A stretch of DNA of 64,000 nucleotides from the NCBI GenBank assembly GCA_026992075.1, contig JALXAM010000068.1:38474-102473 (forward strand), given 5' to 3'. Both the position numbers and the translations under genes were made by a program. Shown here one piece after another: positions 36,105-46,504 of this stretch (positions are counted from its first letter, which is position 1; the number at the start of each line of letters is the position of its first letter). The DNA is from Sedimenticola sp. Its GTDB lineage: Bacteria > Pseudomonadota > Gammaproteobacteria > Chromatiales > Chromatiaceae. The notes under the pieces are model-generated. The model saw nothing but the letters and a program-made list of their open reading frames with translations. It did not search any database and was not told where the DNA came from.

Positions 36105-38405
36105 ATGGCCGAGCAGACCATCACCATCGAGGTGGACGGCAAGAAGCTGGAGGCGCGTCCCGGCCAGATGCTCATCGAGGTCACCGACGCCGCCGGCATC
36201 TCCATCCCCCGCTTCTGCTACCACAAGAAGCTCTCCATCGCCGCCAACTGCCGCATGTGCCTGGTGGAGGTGGAGAACGCGCCCAAACCGCTGCCCGCCT
36301 GCGCCACCCCGGTGAACGACGGCATGAAGGTGTGGACCTGCTCCCCCCTGGCGCGCGAGGCGCAGAAGGGGACCATGGAGTTCCTGCTCATCAATCACCC
36401 CCTCGACTGCCCCATCTGCGACCAGGGGGGCGAGTGCGAGCTGCAGGATCTCTCCATGGGCTATGGCAAGGGGGTCTCCCGCTTCGTCGAGGGCAAGCGG
36501 GTGGTGGCCGACAAGGACATCGGCCCCCTGGTGGCCACCGAGATGACCCGCTGCATCCACTGCACCCGCTGCGTCCGCTTCGGCGAGGAGATCGCCGGCC
36601 TGCGCGAGCTGGGCGCCGTGGGCCGGGGCGAGCACACCGAGATCGGCACCTACGTGGAAAAGAGCATGGCCTCGGAGCTGTCGGGCAACGTCATCGACCT
36701 CTGCCCGGTGGGCGCGCTCACCTCCAAGCCCTTCCGCTTCCGCGCCCGCGCCTGGGAGATGAACCAGCACGACGGCGTCGCCTGGCATGACGGCGTGGGC
36801 TCCAACATTCATCTTCACACCCGCCGCGGCCAGTTGCTGCGGGTGGTGCCGCGCGAGAACGAGGCGGTGAACGAGACCTGGATCTCCGACCGCGACCGCT
36901 TCAGCTACCAGGGGCTCTACAGCGACGACCGGCTCTCGAAGCCCATGATGCGGGTCAACGGCGAGCTGTGCGAGGTGGAGTGGCAGCAGGCGCTCATCGA
37001 GGCGGCCAAGGTGCTCAAGGATACCTCCGCCGAAAAGCTGGGCGCCCTGGTCTCCCCCTCGGCCACCCTGGAGGAGATGCACCTGGCGCGCCGCCTGGTG
37101 AACGGCCTGGGCTCGACCAGCATCGACCACCGTTTGCGGCTGGGTGACTTCCGCGCCCGCCTGGAGAAGCCCTGGCTGGGGCTGAAGTTCGCCGAGCTGG
37201 AGCAGGTGGATGCCGCTCTGCTGGTGGGCTCCTGGCTGCGCAAGGAGCAGCCCCTGCTCAACCACCGCCTGCGCAAGGCGGCCCTGGCCGGGGCAGCGGT
37301 GATGACCCTCAACCCGGTGGACTTTCTGTTCAACTTCGATCTGGCGGAAAGGCTCGTCTGCGCGCCGTCGCGCATGGTGGCCGAACTGGCCGGCGTGGCC
37401 GCCGCCCTGAGGGTCGACACCGCCGGCGTGCAGGCCGAAGCGGGCGGCGGCCATCAGGCGGTGGCCGAGCGGCTCAAGGCGGCCCACAAGCCCCTGGTGC
37501 TGCTGGGTAACCTCGCCTGGATGCACCCCGATTTCTCGCTGCTGCTGCAACTGGCCCACAACATCGCCGGGGCCACGGGCGGCTGCCTGGCCCTCACCGG
37601 CGAAGGGGCCAACAGCACCGGCGCCGCCCTGGCCGGCCTGCTGCCGGGCGAAGGTGGGCGCGATTTCGGCCGGATGCGCGAGGAGGGGATGGAGACCCTG
37701 CTGCTGTTCAACGTCGAACCCGAGTTCGACACCGCCGATCCCGCCGCCACGGCGGCTCTGCTGGAGGGCGCCAAGGTGATCGCCCTGGCCACCCACCGCT
37801 CCCCCTGGCTGGAGGCCCACGCCGATTTTCTCTTCCCGGTGGCGGCGGCGCCCGAAACCTCGGGCACCTTCGTCAACCTGCAGGGGGATGTTCAGTCCTT
37901 CCGCGGCGTGGTGCCGCCGGCGGGCGAGGCGCGGCCCGGCTGGAAGGTGCTGCGGGTGCTGGGCAATCTCGTGGACCTGGAAGGCTTCGATTACGAGTCC
38001 AGCGAAGAGGTGCGCCACGAGCTGCTGAAGGCGGTGGGCGAGCCGGTTTTCGACAACGGCGCCTTTTCGCTTGCGGGTGGCGGGCCACGGCTGTCGAGCG
38101 CAACCCTGGAGCGGATCGGTGGCGTACCCATTCACAATCTGGACGCCACGGTGCGCCGTTCCACCGCGCTGCAACAGACCACCGACGGCTGGTGCAGCGC
38201 CTTCCTCCTCCATCCTGACACCGCTGCCGCCCTGGGGCTGGGGGAGGGTGACTCTGCGGTGTTGCGGCAGGGGGAAGGGAGCCTGACCCTGCCGGTGGAA
38301 CTGGATGCGCAGGTGGCGCCGGGCTGTGTCTGGCTGCCCACCGGGGTGCCCGGCAGCGAGCTGCTGGGTGAAGGCTTTGGCGCGGTTTCCCTGGAGAAGG
38401 CGTGA
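36105..38405 (+). CDS. nuoG: NADH-quinone oxidoreductase subunit G
   Basis: 75-kDa-type iron-sulfur subunit, 766 residues. [2Fe-2S] N1b ligands in [20 protein letters not shown] plus a later Cys in LPACATP; [4Fe-4S] N5 in [14 protein letters not shown]; [4Fe-4S] N4 in [14 protein letters not shown] with DLCPVGAL. The position where E. coli NuoG binds the extra cluster N7 reads [20 protein letters not shown] and has no Cys, so N7 is absent, as in the mitochondrial and many proteobacterial enzymes. The degenerate molybdopterin-type domain makes up the remainder. Confidence 0.95.
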   Translation: MAEQTITIEVDGKKLEARPGQMLIEVTDAAGISIPRFCYHKKLSIAANCRMCLVEVENAPKPLPACATPVNDGMKVWTCSPLAREAQKGTMEFLLINHPLDCPICDQGGECELQDLSMGYGKGVSRFVEGKRVVADKDIGPLVATEMTRCIHCTRCVRFGEEIAGLRELGAVGRGEHTEIGTYVEKSMASELSGNVIDLCPVGALTSKPFRFRARAWEMNQHDGVAWHDGVGSNIHLHTRRGQLLRVVPRENEAVNETWISDRDRFSYQGLYSDDRLSKPMMRVNGELCEVEWQQALIEAAKVLKDTSAEKLGALVSPSATLEEMHLARRLVNGLGSTSIDHRLRLGDFRARLEKPWLGLKFAELEQVDAALLVGSWLRKEQPLLNHRLRKAALAGAAVMTLNPVDFLFNFDLAERLVCAPSRMVAELAGVAAALRVDTAGVQAEAGGGHQAVAERLKAAHKPLVLLGNLAWMHPDFSLLLQLAHNIAGATGGCLALTGEGANSTGAALAGLLPGEGGRDFGRMREEGMETLLLFNVEPEFDTADPAATAALLEGAKVIALATHRSPWLEAHADFLFPVAAAPETSGTFVNLQGDVQSFRGVVPPAGEARPGWKVLRVLGNLVDLEGFDYESSEEVRHELLKAVGEPVFDNGAFSLAGGGPRLSSATLERIGGVPIHNLDATVRRSTALQQTTDGWCSAFLLHPDTAAALGLGEGDSAVLRQGEGSLTLPVELDAQVAPGCVWLPTGVPGSELLGEGFGAVSLEKA

Positions 38406-39460
38406 TGGACTTTCTGATCTCTCTCTACCAGGCCCTGCCGGTGTGGATCCAGATCCTGCTGAAGATCGTGGCCATCGTGGCGCCGCTGATGCTGCTGGTG
38501 GCCTACTACACCTACGCCGAGCGCAAGGTGATCGGTTACATGCAGGTGCGCCTGGGGCCCAACCGTGTCGGTCCCAAGGGTTGGCTGCAGCCCATCGCCG
38601 ATGCGGTGAAGCTGATGTTCAAGGAGATCGTCATCCCCACGGGGGCCGATCGCACCCTCTTTCTTTTGGCGCCCCTGCTCGCCATCGGGCCCGCGCTGGC
38701 CGCATGGGCGGTCTTTCCCTTCGATGCGGGCGTGGTGCTGGCCGACATCAACGCCGGACTGCTCTATATCCTGGCGCTCACCTCGCTGGGGGTCTACGGG
38801 GTGATCATCGGCGGTTGGGCCTCCAACTCCAAGTATGCCTTCCTCGGTTCCATCCGCTCGGCGGCGCAGATCGTCTCCTACGAGATCGCCATGGGCTTTG
38901 CCCTGGTCACCGTGCTGATGGCCGCCGGCAGCCTCAACCTGGGCCGGATCGTGGAGGCCCAGGAGGGGGGGGTCCTGCACTGGTTCTGGCTGCCGCTGCT
39001 GCCCATGTTCGTCGTCTACTTCATCTCCGGCGTGGCCGAGACCAACCGGGCCCCCTTCGACGTGGCGGAAGGGGAGTCGGAGATCGTGGCCGGCTTCCAC
39101 GTGGACTATTCGGGCATGGCTTTCGCCGTCTTCTTCCTCGGCGAATACGCCAACATGATCCTGGTATCGGCGCTCACCGCCCTGATGTTCCTGGGCGGCT
39201 GGCTGTCGCCCTTCCAGGGCACCTTCATGGAGTCCTGGTTCGCCTGGGTGCCTGGGTTCGTCTGGCTGCTGCTCAAGACCTTCGTCTTCATGTTCTTCTA
39301 CCTCTGGCTGCGGGCCACCTTCCCGCGCTATCGCTACGATCAGATCATGCGGCTGGGATGGAAGGTGTTCATTCCCATCACCATCGTCTGGATCGTGGTG
39401 GTGGGGGTGATGCAGGTGTATGACATCGGCTGGTGGTTCGACCAGGGAGGGGTGCGGTGA
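38405..39460 (+). CDS. nuoH: NADH-quinone oxidoreductase subunit H
   Basis: Membrane subunit forming the quinone-entry tunnel. 351 residues, about eight membrane helices, with [48 protein letters not shown] and the acidic loop [27 protein letters not shown]. The ATG overlaps the nuoG stop (TGATG). Confidence 0.96.
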   Translation: MDFLISLYQALPVWIQILLKIVAIVAPLMLLVAYYTYAERKVIGYMQVRLGPNRVGPKGWLQPIADAVKLMFKEIVIPTGADRTLFLLAPLLAIGPALAAWAVFPFDAGVVLADINAGLLYILALTSLGVYGVIIGGWASNSKYAFLGSIRSAAQIVSYEIAMGFALVTVLMAAGSLNLGRIVEAQEGGVLHWFWLPLLPMFVVYFISGVAETNRAPFDVAEGESEIVAGFHVDYSGMAFAVFFLGEYANMILVSALTALMFLGGWLSPFQGTFMESWFAWVPGFVWLLLKTFVFMFFYLWLRATFPRYRYDQIMRLGWKVFIPITIVWIVVVGVMQVYDIGWWFDQGGVR

Positions 39461-39963
39461 TGATGAAGAGCGTCGTTCACTATGTCCGCAGCCTCTTCAT
39501 GCTGGAGCTCTGGAAGGGGCTGAGCGTCACCGGGCGTTATCTGTTCCGCAAGAAGTTCACCCTCAACTACCCGGAGCAGAAGGCGCCGGTGTCGCCGCGC
39601 TTCCGCGGGCTGCACGCACAGCGCCGCTATCCCAACGGCGAGGAGCGGTGCATTGCCTGCAAGCTGTGCGAGGCGGTATGTCCGGCCAACGCCATCACCA
39701 TCGAAGCGGAACCAAGGGAGGACGGCTCGCGCCGCACCACCCGCTACGACATCGACCTGTTCAAGTGCATCTTCTGCGGTTTCTGCGAGGAGTCCTGTCC
39801 GGTGGATGCCATCGTGGAGACCCGGGTCTACGAGTATCACTTCGAGGACACCGACAAGGCGGCCGGCGCTCATATCATGACCAAGGAAAAGCTGCTGGCC
39901 ATGGGTGACAAGTACGAGGCGCAGATCGCGGCGGACCGCGCCGCACAGGCGAAATACCGGTAA
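39460..39963 (+). CDS. nuoI: NADH-quinone oxidoreductase subunit I
   Basis: 23-kDa-type subunit with two [4Fe-4S] clusters (N6a and N6b): [13 protein letters not shown] and [13 protein letters not shown]. 167 residues; an ATG one codon later would also serve. Start overlaps the nuoH stop. Confidence 0.96.
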   Translation: MMKSVVHYVRSLFMLELWKGLSVTGRYLFRKKFTLNYPEQKAPVSPRFRGLHAQRRYPNGEERCIACKLCEAVCPANAITIEAEPREDGSRRTTRYDIDLFKCIFCGFCEESCPVDAIVETRVYEYHFEDTDKAAGAHIMTKEKLLAMGDKYEAQIAADRAAQAKYR

Positions 39964-39969
39964 ACCGAG

Positions 39970-40572
39970 ATGACTTTCCCGCACTTCCTTTTCTATCTTT
40001 TCGCCTTCTTCGCCGTGGGTGCGGCGCTGATGGTGATCACCCGGCGCAACCCGGTCCACTCGGCGCTGTTCCTGGTGCTGGTCTTCTTCAACGTGGCCGG
40101 CCTGTGGATGCTGGCGGAGGCGGAATTTCTGGCGCTGGCCCTGGTGCTGGTCTACGTGGGAGCGGTGATGGTGCTCTTCCTTTTCGTCATCATGATGCTG
40201 GACATCGACCTGGCGGCCCTGCGTGCCGGTTTCGTTCGTAATCTGCCGGTGGGCATCCTGGTGGCGGTCATCATGCTGGTGGAGATGGTGCTGGTGCTGG
40301 GTCCCGCCCATTTCGGTCTGTCGGTCTACGCCGCGCCCGAGCCGGCGCCGGCGGACTACGACAACACGGCGGCGCTGGGCCTGTCGCTCTTCACCGAGCA
40401 TCTCTATGCGCTGGAGGTGGCGGCGGTGATCCTGCTGGTGGCCATGATCGCCGCCATCGGTTTGACGCTGCGCAAGCGGCCCGACACCAGACGGCAGGTG
40501 GTCTCCCGCCAGCACATGGTGAAGAAGAAGGATCGTCTGCGGGTGATCAAGATGGCGCCGGAGGAAAAGTGA
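39970..40572 (+). CDS. nuoJ: NADH-quinone oxidoreductase subunit J
   Basis: Membrane subunit with five predicted helices, 200 residues. Landmarks are [56 protein letters not shown]. The C-terminus is basic ([15 protein letters not shown]). It sits 6 bp after nuoI and overlaps nuoK by one base. Confidence 0.95.
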   Translation: MTFPHFLFYLFAFFAVGAALMVITRRNPVHSALFLVLVFFNVAGLWMLAEAEFLALALVLVYVGAVMVLFLFVIMMLDIDLAALRAGFVRNLPVGILVAVIMLVEMVLVLGPAHFGLSVYAAPEPAPADYDNTAALGLSLFTEHLYALEVAAVILLVAMIAAIGLTLRKRPDTRRQVVSRQHMVKKKDRLRVIKMAPEEK

Positions 40573-40877
40573 TGATTTCCCTGTCCGAATACCTGGTGCT
40601 GGGTGCGCTGCTCTTCGTCATCAGCGTGGCGGGCATCTTCATCAACCGCAAGAACCTGCTCATCCTGCTGATGTGCATCGAGCTGATGCTGCTGGCGGTG
40701 AACATCAATTTCGTGGCCTTCTCCCATTTCCTGGGGGACGTCACCGGGCAGGTGTTCGTCTTCTTCGTGCTCACCGTGGCCGCGGCCGAGGCGGCCATTG
40801 GCCTGGCCATTCTCATCGTCTTGTTCCGCAGCCGGCGGAGCATCAACGTGGACGATCTGGACACACTGAAGGGGTAG
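40572..40877 (+). CDS. nuoK: NADH-quinone oxidoreductase subunit K
   Basis: Small proton-channel subunit, 101 residues, three helices. Conserved buried Glu residues in [19 protein letters not shown] and [15 protein letters not shown]. The start ATG at 40572 shares its A with the nuoJ stop; a GTG one codon earlier is also in frame. Confidence 0.96.
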   Translation: MISLSEYLVLGALLFVISVAGIFINRKNLLILLMCIELMLLAVNINFVAFSHFLGDVTGQVFVFFVLTVAAAEAAIGLAILIVLFRSRRSINVDDLDTLKG

Positions 40878-40881
40878 GGCG

Positions 40882-42843
40882 ATGGATAACCTGCAGAATG
40901 TCTACCTGGCCCTGGTACTGCTGCCGCTGGCGGGTTCGCTGGTGGCGGGGCTGCTGCGCAACCAGGTGGGGCGCGCCGGTGCTCACTGGGTGACCATCCT
41001 CAGCGTGGGCGCCTCCTTCCTGCTGTCGGCCTATGTCTTCTGGCAGCATGTGTTCAACGGTGCGCCGGTCTTCAACGGCCCCGTCTACCAGTGGATGGTG
41101 GTGGACGGGCTGAAGCTGGAGATCGGCTTCCTGGTGGACAACCTTACCGCCCTGATGATCACCGTGGTGACCTTCGTCTCCCTCATGGTGCACATCTACA
41201 CCATCGGCTACATGGCCGGAGAGGAGGGCTACCAGCGGTTCTTCAGCTACATCGCGCTCTTCACCTTCTCCATGCTGATGCTGGTGATGGCCAACAACTT
41301 CCTGCAGCTCTTCTTCGGTTGGGAGGCGGTGGGCTTGGTCTCCTACCTGCTCATCGGCTTCTACTTCAAGCGGGAGAGCGCCATCTTCGCCAACCTCAAG
41401 GCGTTCCTGGTGAACCGGGTGGGGGACTTCGGCTTCATCCTCGGCATCGCCGCGGTGGCCATGTATTTCGGCACCCTGGATTATGCCCAGGTGTTCCAGG
41501 CGGCGCCGGAACAGGCCGGGACCACGGTGAGCATTCCCGGGTTGGGTGCGGTGTCACTGATGACGCTGATCTGCATCCTGCTCTTCATCGGCGCCATGGG
41601 TAAGTCGGCACAGGTCCCGTTGCACGTCTGGCTGCCGGACTCCATGGAGGGCCCCACCCCCATCTCGGCGCTGATCCACGCCGCCACCATGGTCACCGCC
41701 GGTATCTTCATGGTGGCGCGCATGTCGCCGCTCTATGAGCTCTCCGAGACGGCGCTCAGCTTCGTGCTGGTGATCGGCGCCACCACCGCTTTCTTCATGG
41801 GGCTGGTGGGTATCGTACAGAACGACATCAAGCGGGTCATCGCCTATTCCACCCTGTCGCAGTTGGGTTACATGATCGCCGCGCTGGGCGCCTCGGCCTA
41901 CGCCGCCGGCCTGTTCCATCTGATGACTCACGCCTTCTTCAAGGCGCTGCTCTTCCTGGCCGCCGGCTCGGTGATCATCGGCATGCACCACGACCAGGAC
42001 ATCCGCCACATGGGCGGCATCCGCAAGTACATGCCCATCACCTGGATCACGGCCCTGCTGGGCTCACTGGCGCTCATCGGTTTCCCCGGCTTCTCGGGTT
42101 TCTTCTCCAAGGACGCCATCATCGAGGCGGTGGGGCTGTCCCACTTGGCAGGCTCGGGATACGCCCACTGGCTGTTGCTGGCTGGAGTCTTCGTCACCGC
42201 GCTCTACAGCTTCCGCATGTACTTCCTGGTGTTCCATGGCGAGGGGCCGCGTGACGAACATGCCAGGGAACATCTGAAGGAATCGCCGGCGGTGGTGACA
42301 GTGCCGCTGGTGCTGCTGGCCATCCCCTCGGTGGCCATCGGCTGGTACGCCATCGAACCACTGCTGTTCGGCGACTTCTTCAAGGGTGTGCTGCAGGTGG
42401 CGGACATCCATGACACTCTGGGCGAGATGGCCCATGAGTATCATGGACAGCTGGCCATGATCCAGCATGGTGTGATGGCAGCACCCTTCTGGTTGGCCAT
42501 GGCTGGCCTGGGCACCGCTTGGTACGTCTACATGAAAAAGCCGCAGATCGCGGACGAATTGGCCATCCGGTTCGACTGGCTATACGGGATTCTGAATCGC
42601 AAATATGGATTCGACGAGCTGTATCAGTGGCTCTTCGCCGGTGGCAGCCGGCTGGTGGGCAAGGTGCTCTGGGTCGTGGGGGATCGCACGGTGATCGACG
42701 GCATCGCGGTGAACGGCTCCGCCCGCTCGGTGGGCGTGCTGGCCAACACCCTGCGCTGGATCCAGAGCGGCTATCTCTATCACTATGCCATCGTCATGAT
42801 CCTGGGACTGGCGGTGCTGGTCTACTGGTTCGTGCTGCGGTGA
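40882..42843 (+). CDS. nuoL: NADH-quinone oxidoreductase subunit L
   Basis: Largest antiporter-like subunit, with the lateral helix HL. 653 residues; landmarks are FFGWEAVGLVSYLLIGFYFKRESA, the proton-channel Lys segment FIGAMGKSAQVPLHVWLPDSMEGPTPISALIHAATMVTAGIF, and AYSTLSQLGYMIAALG. Complete and in frame. A 169-bp gap with a palindromic insert separates it from nuoM, the only gap in the operon above 10 bp. Confidence 0.96.
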   Translation: MDNLQNVYLALVLLPLAGSLVAGLLRNQVGRAGAHWVTILSVGASFLLSAYVFWQHVFNGAPVFNGPVYQWMVVDGLKLEIGFLVDNLTALMITVVTFVSLMVHIYTIGYMAGEEGYQRFFSYIALFTFSMLMLVMANNFLQLFFGWEAVGLVSYLLIGFYFKRESAIFANLKAFLVNRVGDFGFILGIAAVAMYFGTLDYAQVFQAAPEQAGTTVSIPGLGAVSLMTLICILLFIGAMGKSAQVPLHVWLPDSMEGPTPISALIHAATMVTAGIFMVARMSPLYELSETALSFVLVIGATTAFFMGLVGIVQNDIKRVIAYSTLSQLGYMIAALGASAYAAGLFHLMTHAFFKALLFLAAGSVIIGMHHDQDIRHMGGIRKYMPITWITALLGSLALIGFPGFSGFFSKDAIIEAVGLSHLAGSGYAHWLLLAGVFVTALYSFRMYFLVFHGEGPRDEHAREHLKESPAVVTVPLVLLAIPSVAIGWYAIEPLLFGDFFKGVLQVADIHDTLGEMAHEYHGQLAMIQHGVMAAPFWLAMAGLGTAWYVYMKKPQIADELAIRFDWLYGILNRKYGFDELYQWLFAGGSRLVGKVLWVVGDRTVIDGIAVNGSARSVGVLANTLRWIQSGYLYHYAIVMILGLAVLVYWFVLR

Positions 42844-42859
42844 ACCTGATCATGTCGCG

Positions 42860-42950
42860 CCGGGTTCCATTCAAGCAGGTTGTTGGCGACGGGGACGCCG
42901 CTCCTAAGGGGTTGGCCATGGTAGGAGACGCCTCCTCGCGCCGAACCCGG
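42860..42950 (+). repeat. 91-bp palindromic REP-like insert between nuoL and nuoM
   Basis: Outer arms CCGGGTTC (42860-42867) and GAACCCGG (42943-42950). Inside are two REP-like units pointing away from each other: on the minus strand TAGGAGCGGCGTCCCCGTCG (then CC, at about 42885-42906), and on the plus strand GTAGGAGACGCCTCCTCGCG (then CC, from 42920). The head GTAGGAG differs from the GTAGGTCGG family found elsewhere in the window. No coding frame of its own is apparent. Confidence 0.55.
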
Positions 42951-43012
42951 AATCCCGGTATCGGCATGGTTGAACAGGTGGAAATCAAGGTTTTGATGAA
43001 GATGGAAGGACA

Positions 43013-44527
43013 ATGAGCGCAGACTGGCCCATCCTGAGTACGGTGATCTGGCTCCCCATCCTGGGTGGCCTGCTGGTGCTGTTCAGCGGCGAAAAGGCGC
43101 CGGGCGTGGCGCGCTGGCTGGCGCTGGCGGTGGCCGTGCTTACCTTCCTGCTCAGCCTGCCCTTGTGGACTGGTTTCGACACCTCCACTGCAGTCATGCA
43201 GTTCCAGGAGAAGCTGCCCTGGATCGAACGCTTTCAGGTGCACTATCACCTGGGAGTGGACGGCATCTCCATGCCGTTGATTCTGCTCACCACCTTCATC
43301 ACCATCCTGGTGGTGATCGCCGGCTGGAAGGTGATCCAGTACAAGCCCAATCAGTACATGGCCGCCTTCCTCATCATGGAGGGAGTGATGGTGGGGGTCT
43401 TCTCCGCACTGGATGCCATGCTTTTCTATGTATTCTGGGAAGCGATGCTGATTCCCATGTTCATCATCATCGGCATCTGGGGCGGTCCCAACCGGGTCTA
43501 CGCCACCATCAAGTTCTTCCTCTACACCTTCCTCGGCTCGGTGCTGATGCTGGTGGCGCTGGTCTATCTCTATTTCAAGACCGGCAGCATGTCGATCCTC
43601 GATTTCCACGCCGCCAGGCTGAATCTCACCGAGCAGATACTCATCTTTCTCGCCTTCCTGGCCGCCTTTGCGGTGAAGGTGCCCATGTGGCCGGTGCATA
43701 CCTGGCTGCCGGACGCCCACGTGGAGGCGCCTACCGGCGGTTCGGTGATCCTGGCGGCCATCATGCTCAAGATCGGCGGCTACGGTTTCCTCCGCTTCAG
43801 TCTGCCCATCACGCCGGACGCCAGCAGCCACCTGGACTGGCTGATCATCGCCATGTCCCTCATCGCCGTGGTCTACATCGGTTTCGTGGCCCTGGTGCAG
43901 CAGGACATGAAGAAGCTCATCGCCTACTCCTCCATCGCCCATATGGGTTTCGTCACCCTTGGCTTTTTCATCGCCTTCACCATCTTCGCGCGTCCCGACG
44001 TGGAGACGGGTGTGGTATTGGGCCTGCAGGGGGGTATGGTGCAGATGGTCTCCCACGGCTTCATCTCTGCGGCCATGTTCCTCTGCGTGGGGGTGCTCTA
44101 TGACCGTATGCACAGCCGCCAGATCGCCGATTACGGCGGCGTGGTGAACACCATGCCCTGGTTCGCCGCCTTCATGGTCTTCTTTGCCATGGCCAATGCC
44201 GGCCTTCCGGGCACTTCCGGTTTCGTGGGCGAGTTCATGGTGATTCTGGCCAGCTTCCGGGCCGATTTCTGGTACGCCTTCCTGGCGGCCACCACCCTCA
44301 TCATCGGCGCTGCCTATACCCTGTGGATGGTGAAACGGGTGGTGTTCGGAGCTGTGGCCAATGAGCGGGTGGCGGCGCTGTCCGACATCGATGGGCGCGA
44401 GGCGCTGGTGCTGGGTTCCTTGGCGCTGGCGGTGTTGGTCCTGGGCATCTGGCCGGAGCCGCTGGTGCAGGTGATGGACACCTCTCTCACTCATCTGGCG
44501 CAACAGATCGCCGTTTCCAAATTGTAA
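43013..44527 (+). CDS. nuoM: NADH-quinone oxidoreductase subunit M
   Basis: Antiporter-like proton-pumping subunit, 504 residues, about 14 helices. Landmarks are YVFWEAMLIPMFIIIGIWGG, AFAVKVPMWPVHTWLPDAHVEAPTGGSVILAAIMLKIGGYG and AYSSIAHMGFVTLG. The Shine-Dalgarno sequence GGAAGGA precedes the ATG. Confidence 0.96.
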   Translation: MSADWPILSTVIWLPILGGLLVLFSGEKAPGVARWLALAVAVLTFLLSLPLWTGFDTSTAVMQFQEKLPWIERFQVHYHLGVDGISMPLILLTTFITILVVIAGWKVIQYKPNQYMAAFLIMEGVMVGVFSALDAMLFYVFWEAMLIPMFIIIGIWGGPNRVYATIKFFLYTFLGSVLMLVALVYLYFKTGSMSILDFHAARLNLTEQILIFLAFLAAFAVKVPMWPVHTWLPDAHVEAPTGGSVILAAIMLKIGGYGFLRFSLPITPDASSHLDWLIIAMSLIAVVYIGFVALVQQDMKKLIAYSSIAHMGFVTLGFFIAFTIFARPDVETGVVLGLQGGMVQMVSHGFISAAMFLCVGVLYDRMHSRQIADYGGVVNTMPWFAAFMVFFAMANAGLPGTSGFVGEFMVILASFRADFWYAFLAATTLIIGAAYTLWMVKRVVFGAVANERVAALSDIDGREALVLGSLALAVLVLGIWPEPLVQVMDTSLTHLAQQIAVSKL

Positions 44528-44537
44528 GGTGATCCCG

Positions 44538-45983
44538 ATGCTGTTCGAGCTTTCCAACCTGCTGCCACTGGCTCCGGAACCGTTTCTTCTGGCGGCCAGC
44601 TGCGCCATTCTGGTGATCGATCTTTTCCTGTCTCAGGAAAACCGCTTCTACACCTATGGCCTGTCGCTGCTGACGCTGGTGGCCACCATTGCACTGATTC
44701 TTGCCAGTGGTGGAGAGAAGGCGGTGTTGTTGCACGGCGCCTTCGTCCGGGATGCCATGGGTGACTTGCTGAAGGTGGCGCTGCTTTCGGTGGCGATCTT
44801 CGCCTTTCTCTATTCCCGTACCTATCTGAAACAGCGCCAGCTGTTCCGGGGCGAGTTCTACGTGCTCTCCATGCTGGCCCTGCTGGGCATGATGGTGATG
44901 ATCTCCGCGGGCGGTTTCCTCAGCCTCTATCTGGGGCTGGAGCTGCTGGCGCTGTCGCTCTATGCCCTGGTGGCCTTCGATCGCAAGTCGGACCGGGGCG
45001 CCGAAGCGGCGATGAAGTACTTCGTGTTGGGAGCCATCGCCTCGGGCATGCTGCTCTATGGCATCTCCATGATCTATGGCGCCACCGGCATGCTGGATTT
45101 CGCGGGTGTGGCCCAGTCGGTGGCCAGCGGAGAGACCGACCGCATGGTGCTGCTGTTCGGCTTGGTGTTCGTGGTCATCGGCATCGCCTTCAAATTTGGA
45201 GCCGTGCCTTTTCACATGTGGGCGCCCGATGTCTATCATGGCGCGCCCGTGGTGGTGGTGGCCTTTCTCGGCAGCGCGCCCAAGATCGCCGCTTTCGCCA
45301 TGGCCATGCGCATCCTGGTGGAAGGGCTGGGTGGCCTGGGGCTCGGCTGGCAGGGCTGGGAGGGCATGTTCGCCATCCTGGCGGTGCTTTCCCTGGCGGT
45401 AGGCAACATCGTCGCCATCGCCCAGACCAACATCAAACGCATGCTGGCCTACTCCACCATCTCCCACGTGGGCTTCATCATGCTGGGGCTGCTCTCCGGC
45501 AACGGTGATGGTTACAGCGCCGCCATGTTCTACGCCATCACCTACGCCCTCACCGCAGTGGCCGGCTTCGGCCTGCTCACCATCCTCAGTCGCCAGGGGG
45601 TGGAAGCGGAGAACCTGCACGATCTCAAAGGGCTCAATGAGCGCAGCCCCTGGCTGGCCGGCATGATGCTGCTGGTGATGTTCTCCATGGCAGGGGTGCC
45701 GCCTCTTGTGGGCTTCTTCGCCAAGCTGTTCATCCTGGACGCCCTGGTAAAGGCCGGCATGGTATGGCTGGCGGTGGTGGCGGTGATCTTCTCGGTGATC
45801 GGTGCTTTCTACTACCTGCGGGTGGTGAAGCTGGTCTATTTCGACAAGCCGCTCACCCCTGTGCCGGTGGAAGGGGGGCTGGATGCCCGCATTGCGATCT
45901 CGGTGAACGGCCTGGCGCTGCTCTGGTATGGCCTGTTTCCCGCCTCCCTGCTGACGGCCTGCAAACTGGCCATCGGCGCTTGA
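44538..45983 (+). CDS. nuoN: NADH-quinone oxidoreductase subunit N
   Basis: Third antiporter-like subunit, 481 residues. Landmarks are LYLGLELLALSLYALVAFDR, FKFGAVPFHMWAPDVYHGAPVVVVAFLGSAPKIAAFA, and MLAYSTISHVGFIMLGLLSG. The start ATG at 44538 follows AAGGTG; a GTG at 44529 is in frame but less well placed. Last gene of the operon; no clear terminator follows before the convergent lipoprotein gene. Confidence 0.96.
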   Translation: MLFELSNLLPLAPEPFLLAASCAILVIDLFLSQENRFYTYGLSLLTLVATIALILASGGEKAVLLHGAFVRDAMGDLLKVALLSVAIFAFLYSRTYLKQRQLFRGEFYVLSMLALLGMMVMISAGGFLSLYLGLELLALSLYALVAFDRKSDRGAEAAMKYFVLGAIASGMLLYGISMIYGATGMLDFAGVAQSVASGETDRMVLLFGLVFVVIGIAFKFGAVPFHMWAPDVYHGAPVVVVAFLGSAPKIAAFAMAMRILVEGLGGLGLGWQGWEGMFAILAVLSLAVGNIVAIAQTNIKRMLAYSTISHVGFIMLGLLSGNGDGYSAAMFYAITYALTAVAGFGLLTILSRQGVEAENLHDLKGLNERSPWLAGMMLLVMFSMAGVPPLVGFFAKLFILDALVKAGMVWLAVVAVIFSVIGAFYYLRVVKLVYFDKPLTPVPVEGGLDARIAISVNGLALLWYGLFPASLLTACKLAIGA

Positions 45984-46032
45984 CATTCCGATGGCCAGGC
46001 GGGGTACAACGCTTGGCGAAAGAGGGCAAGAA

Positions 46033-46302
46033 TCACTGATTGGCCGGTTCGCCGGTGTCGGGATCGGTGGCCTTGGCGCTCTCGATCACCTTTTGGGCCT
46101 CTTCGGCAAGTTCGCGCGTCTCTTCCTTGGCCTTTTCCAGCAAGGCCTCGGAACCTTCCTTGATCTCCTGCGCCGTGGCGCTGGTCGCCTCCTTGGCAGC
46201 CTTTCCCGCATCGCTCCATTTCTGCTGGGTGTCTTCGGAACAGCCGGATAGCGTGGACAGGAACAGCAGACTCAAAGCAGGTATCAGAGGTGTTTTTGCC
46301 AT
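46033..46302 (-). CDS. Small lipoprotein, helical
   Basis: 89 residues: signal peptide with lipobox LSGC (Cys21), then a continuous, highly charged Ala/Glu/Lys-rich stretch predicted to be helical (EATSATAQEIKEGSEALLEKAKEE), ending PDTGEPANQ. No known domain recognised. The frame extends upstream to 46374, but MAKTPLIPALSLLFL is the natural signal-peptide start. It is convergent with nuoN. Confidence 0.7.
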   Translation of the reverse strand: MAKTPLIPALSLLFLSTLSGCSEDTQQKWSDAGKAAKEATSATAQEIKEGSEALLEKAKEETRELAEEAQKVIESAKATDPDTGEPANQ

Positions 46303-46373
46303 GGCCGGTCTCTCCTCGACGGGTAGGAGGAAGCATAGTACAGCCGGGAAAGTCTGGCCATCGATGGCATCCA

Positions 46374-46387
46374 TTGATCGAGGTCAA
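46374..46387 (+). promoter_or_regulatory. Candidate FNR/ANR-type binding site
   Basis: TTGAT-CGAG-GTCAA, one base from the FNR consensus TTGAT-N4-ATCAA and identical to an accepted ANR variant. It lies in the 202-bp divergent gap between the lipoprotein gene and the coiled-coil gene, so it could control either. Nothing else is evident in that gap. Confidence 0.4.
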
Positions 46388-46504
46388 TGTGGCTTCCACA
46401 GCCCGGCTCAGAATGTGATTTCCGTTGCCAGACGCAATGGATTTGGATTCGTCCATCCCGTGGCGAAACGGTTTGTTGTCATGACTTGAAGCAGGTATAC
46501 GAGC

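Noticed and set aside
42794..45986. Long His/Gln-rich frames antisense to nuoM and nuoN
   Set aside because: Mirror images of hydrophobic codons in the membrane subunits; composition is not protein-like and the sense genes are certain.
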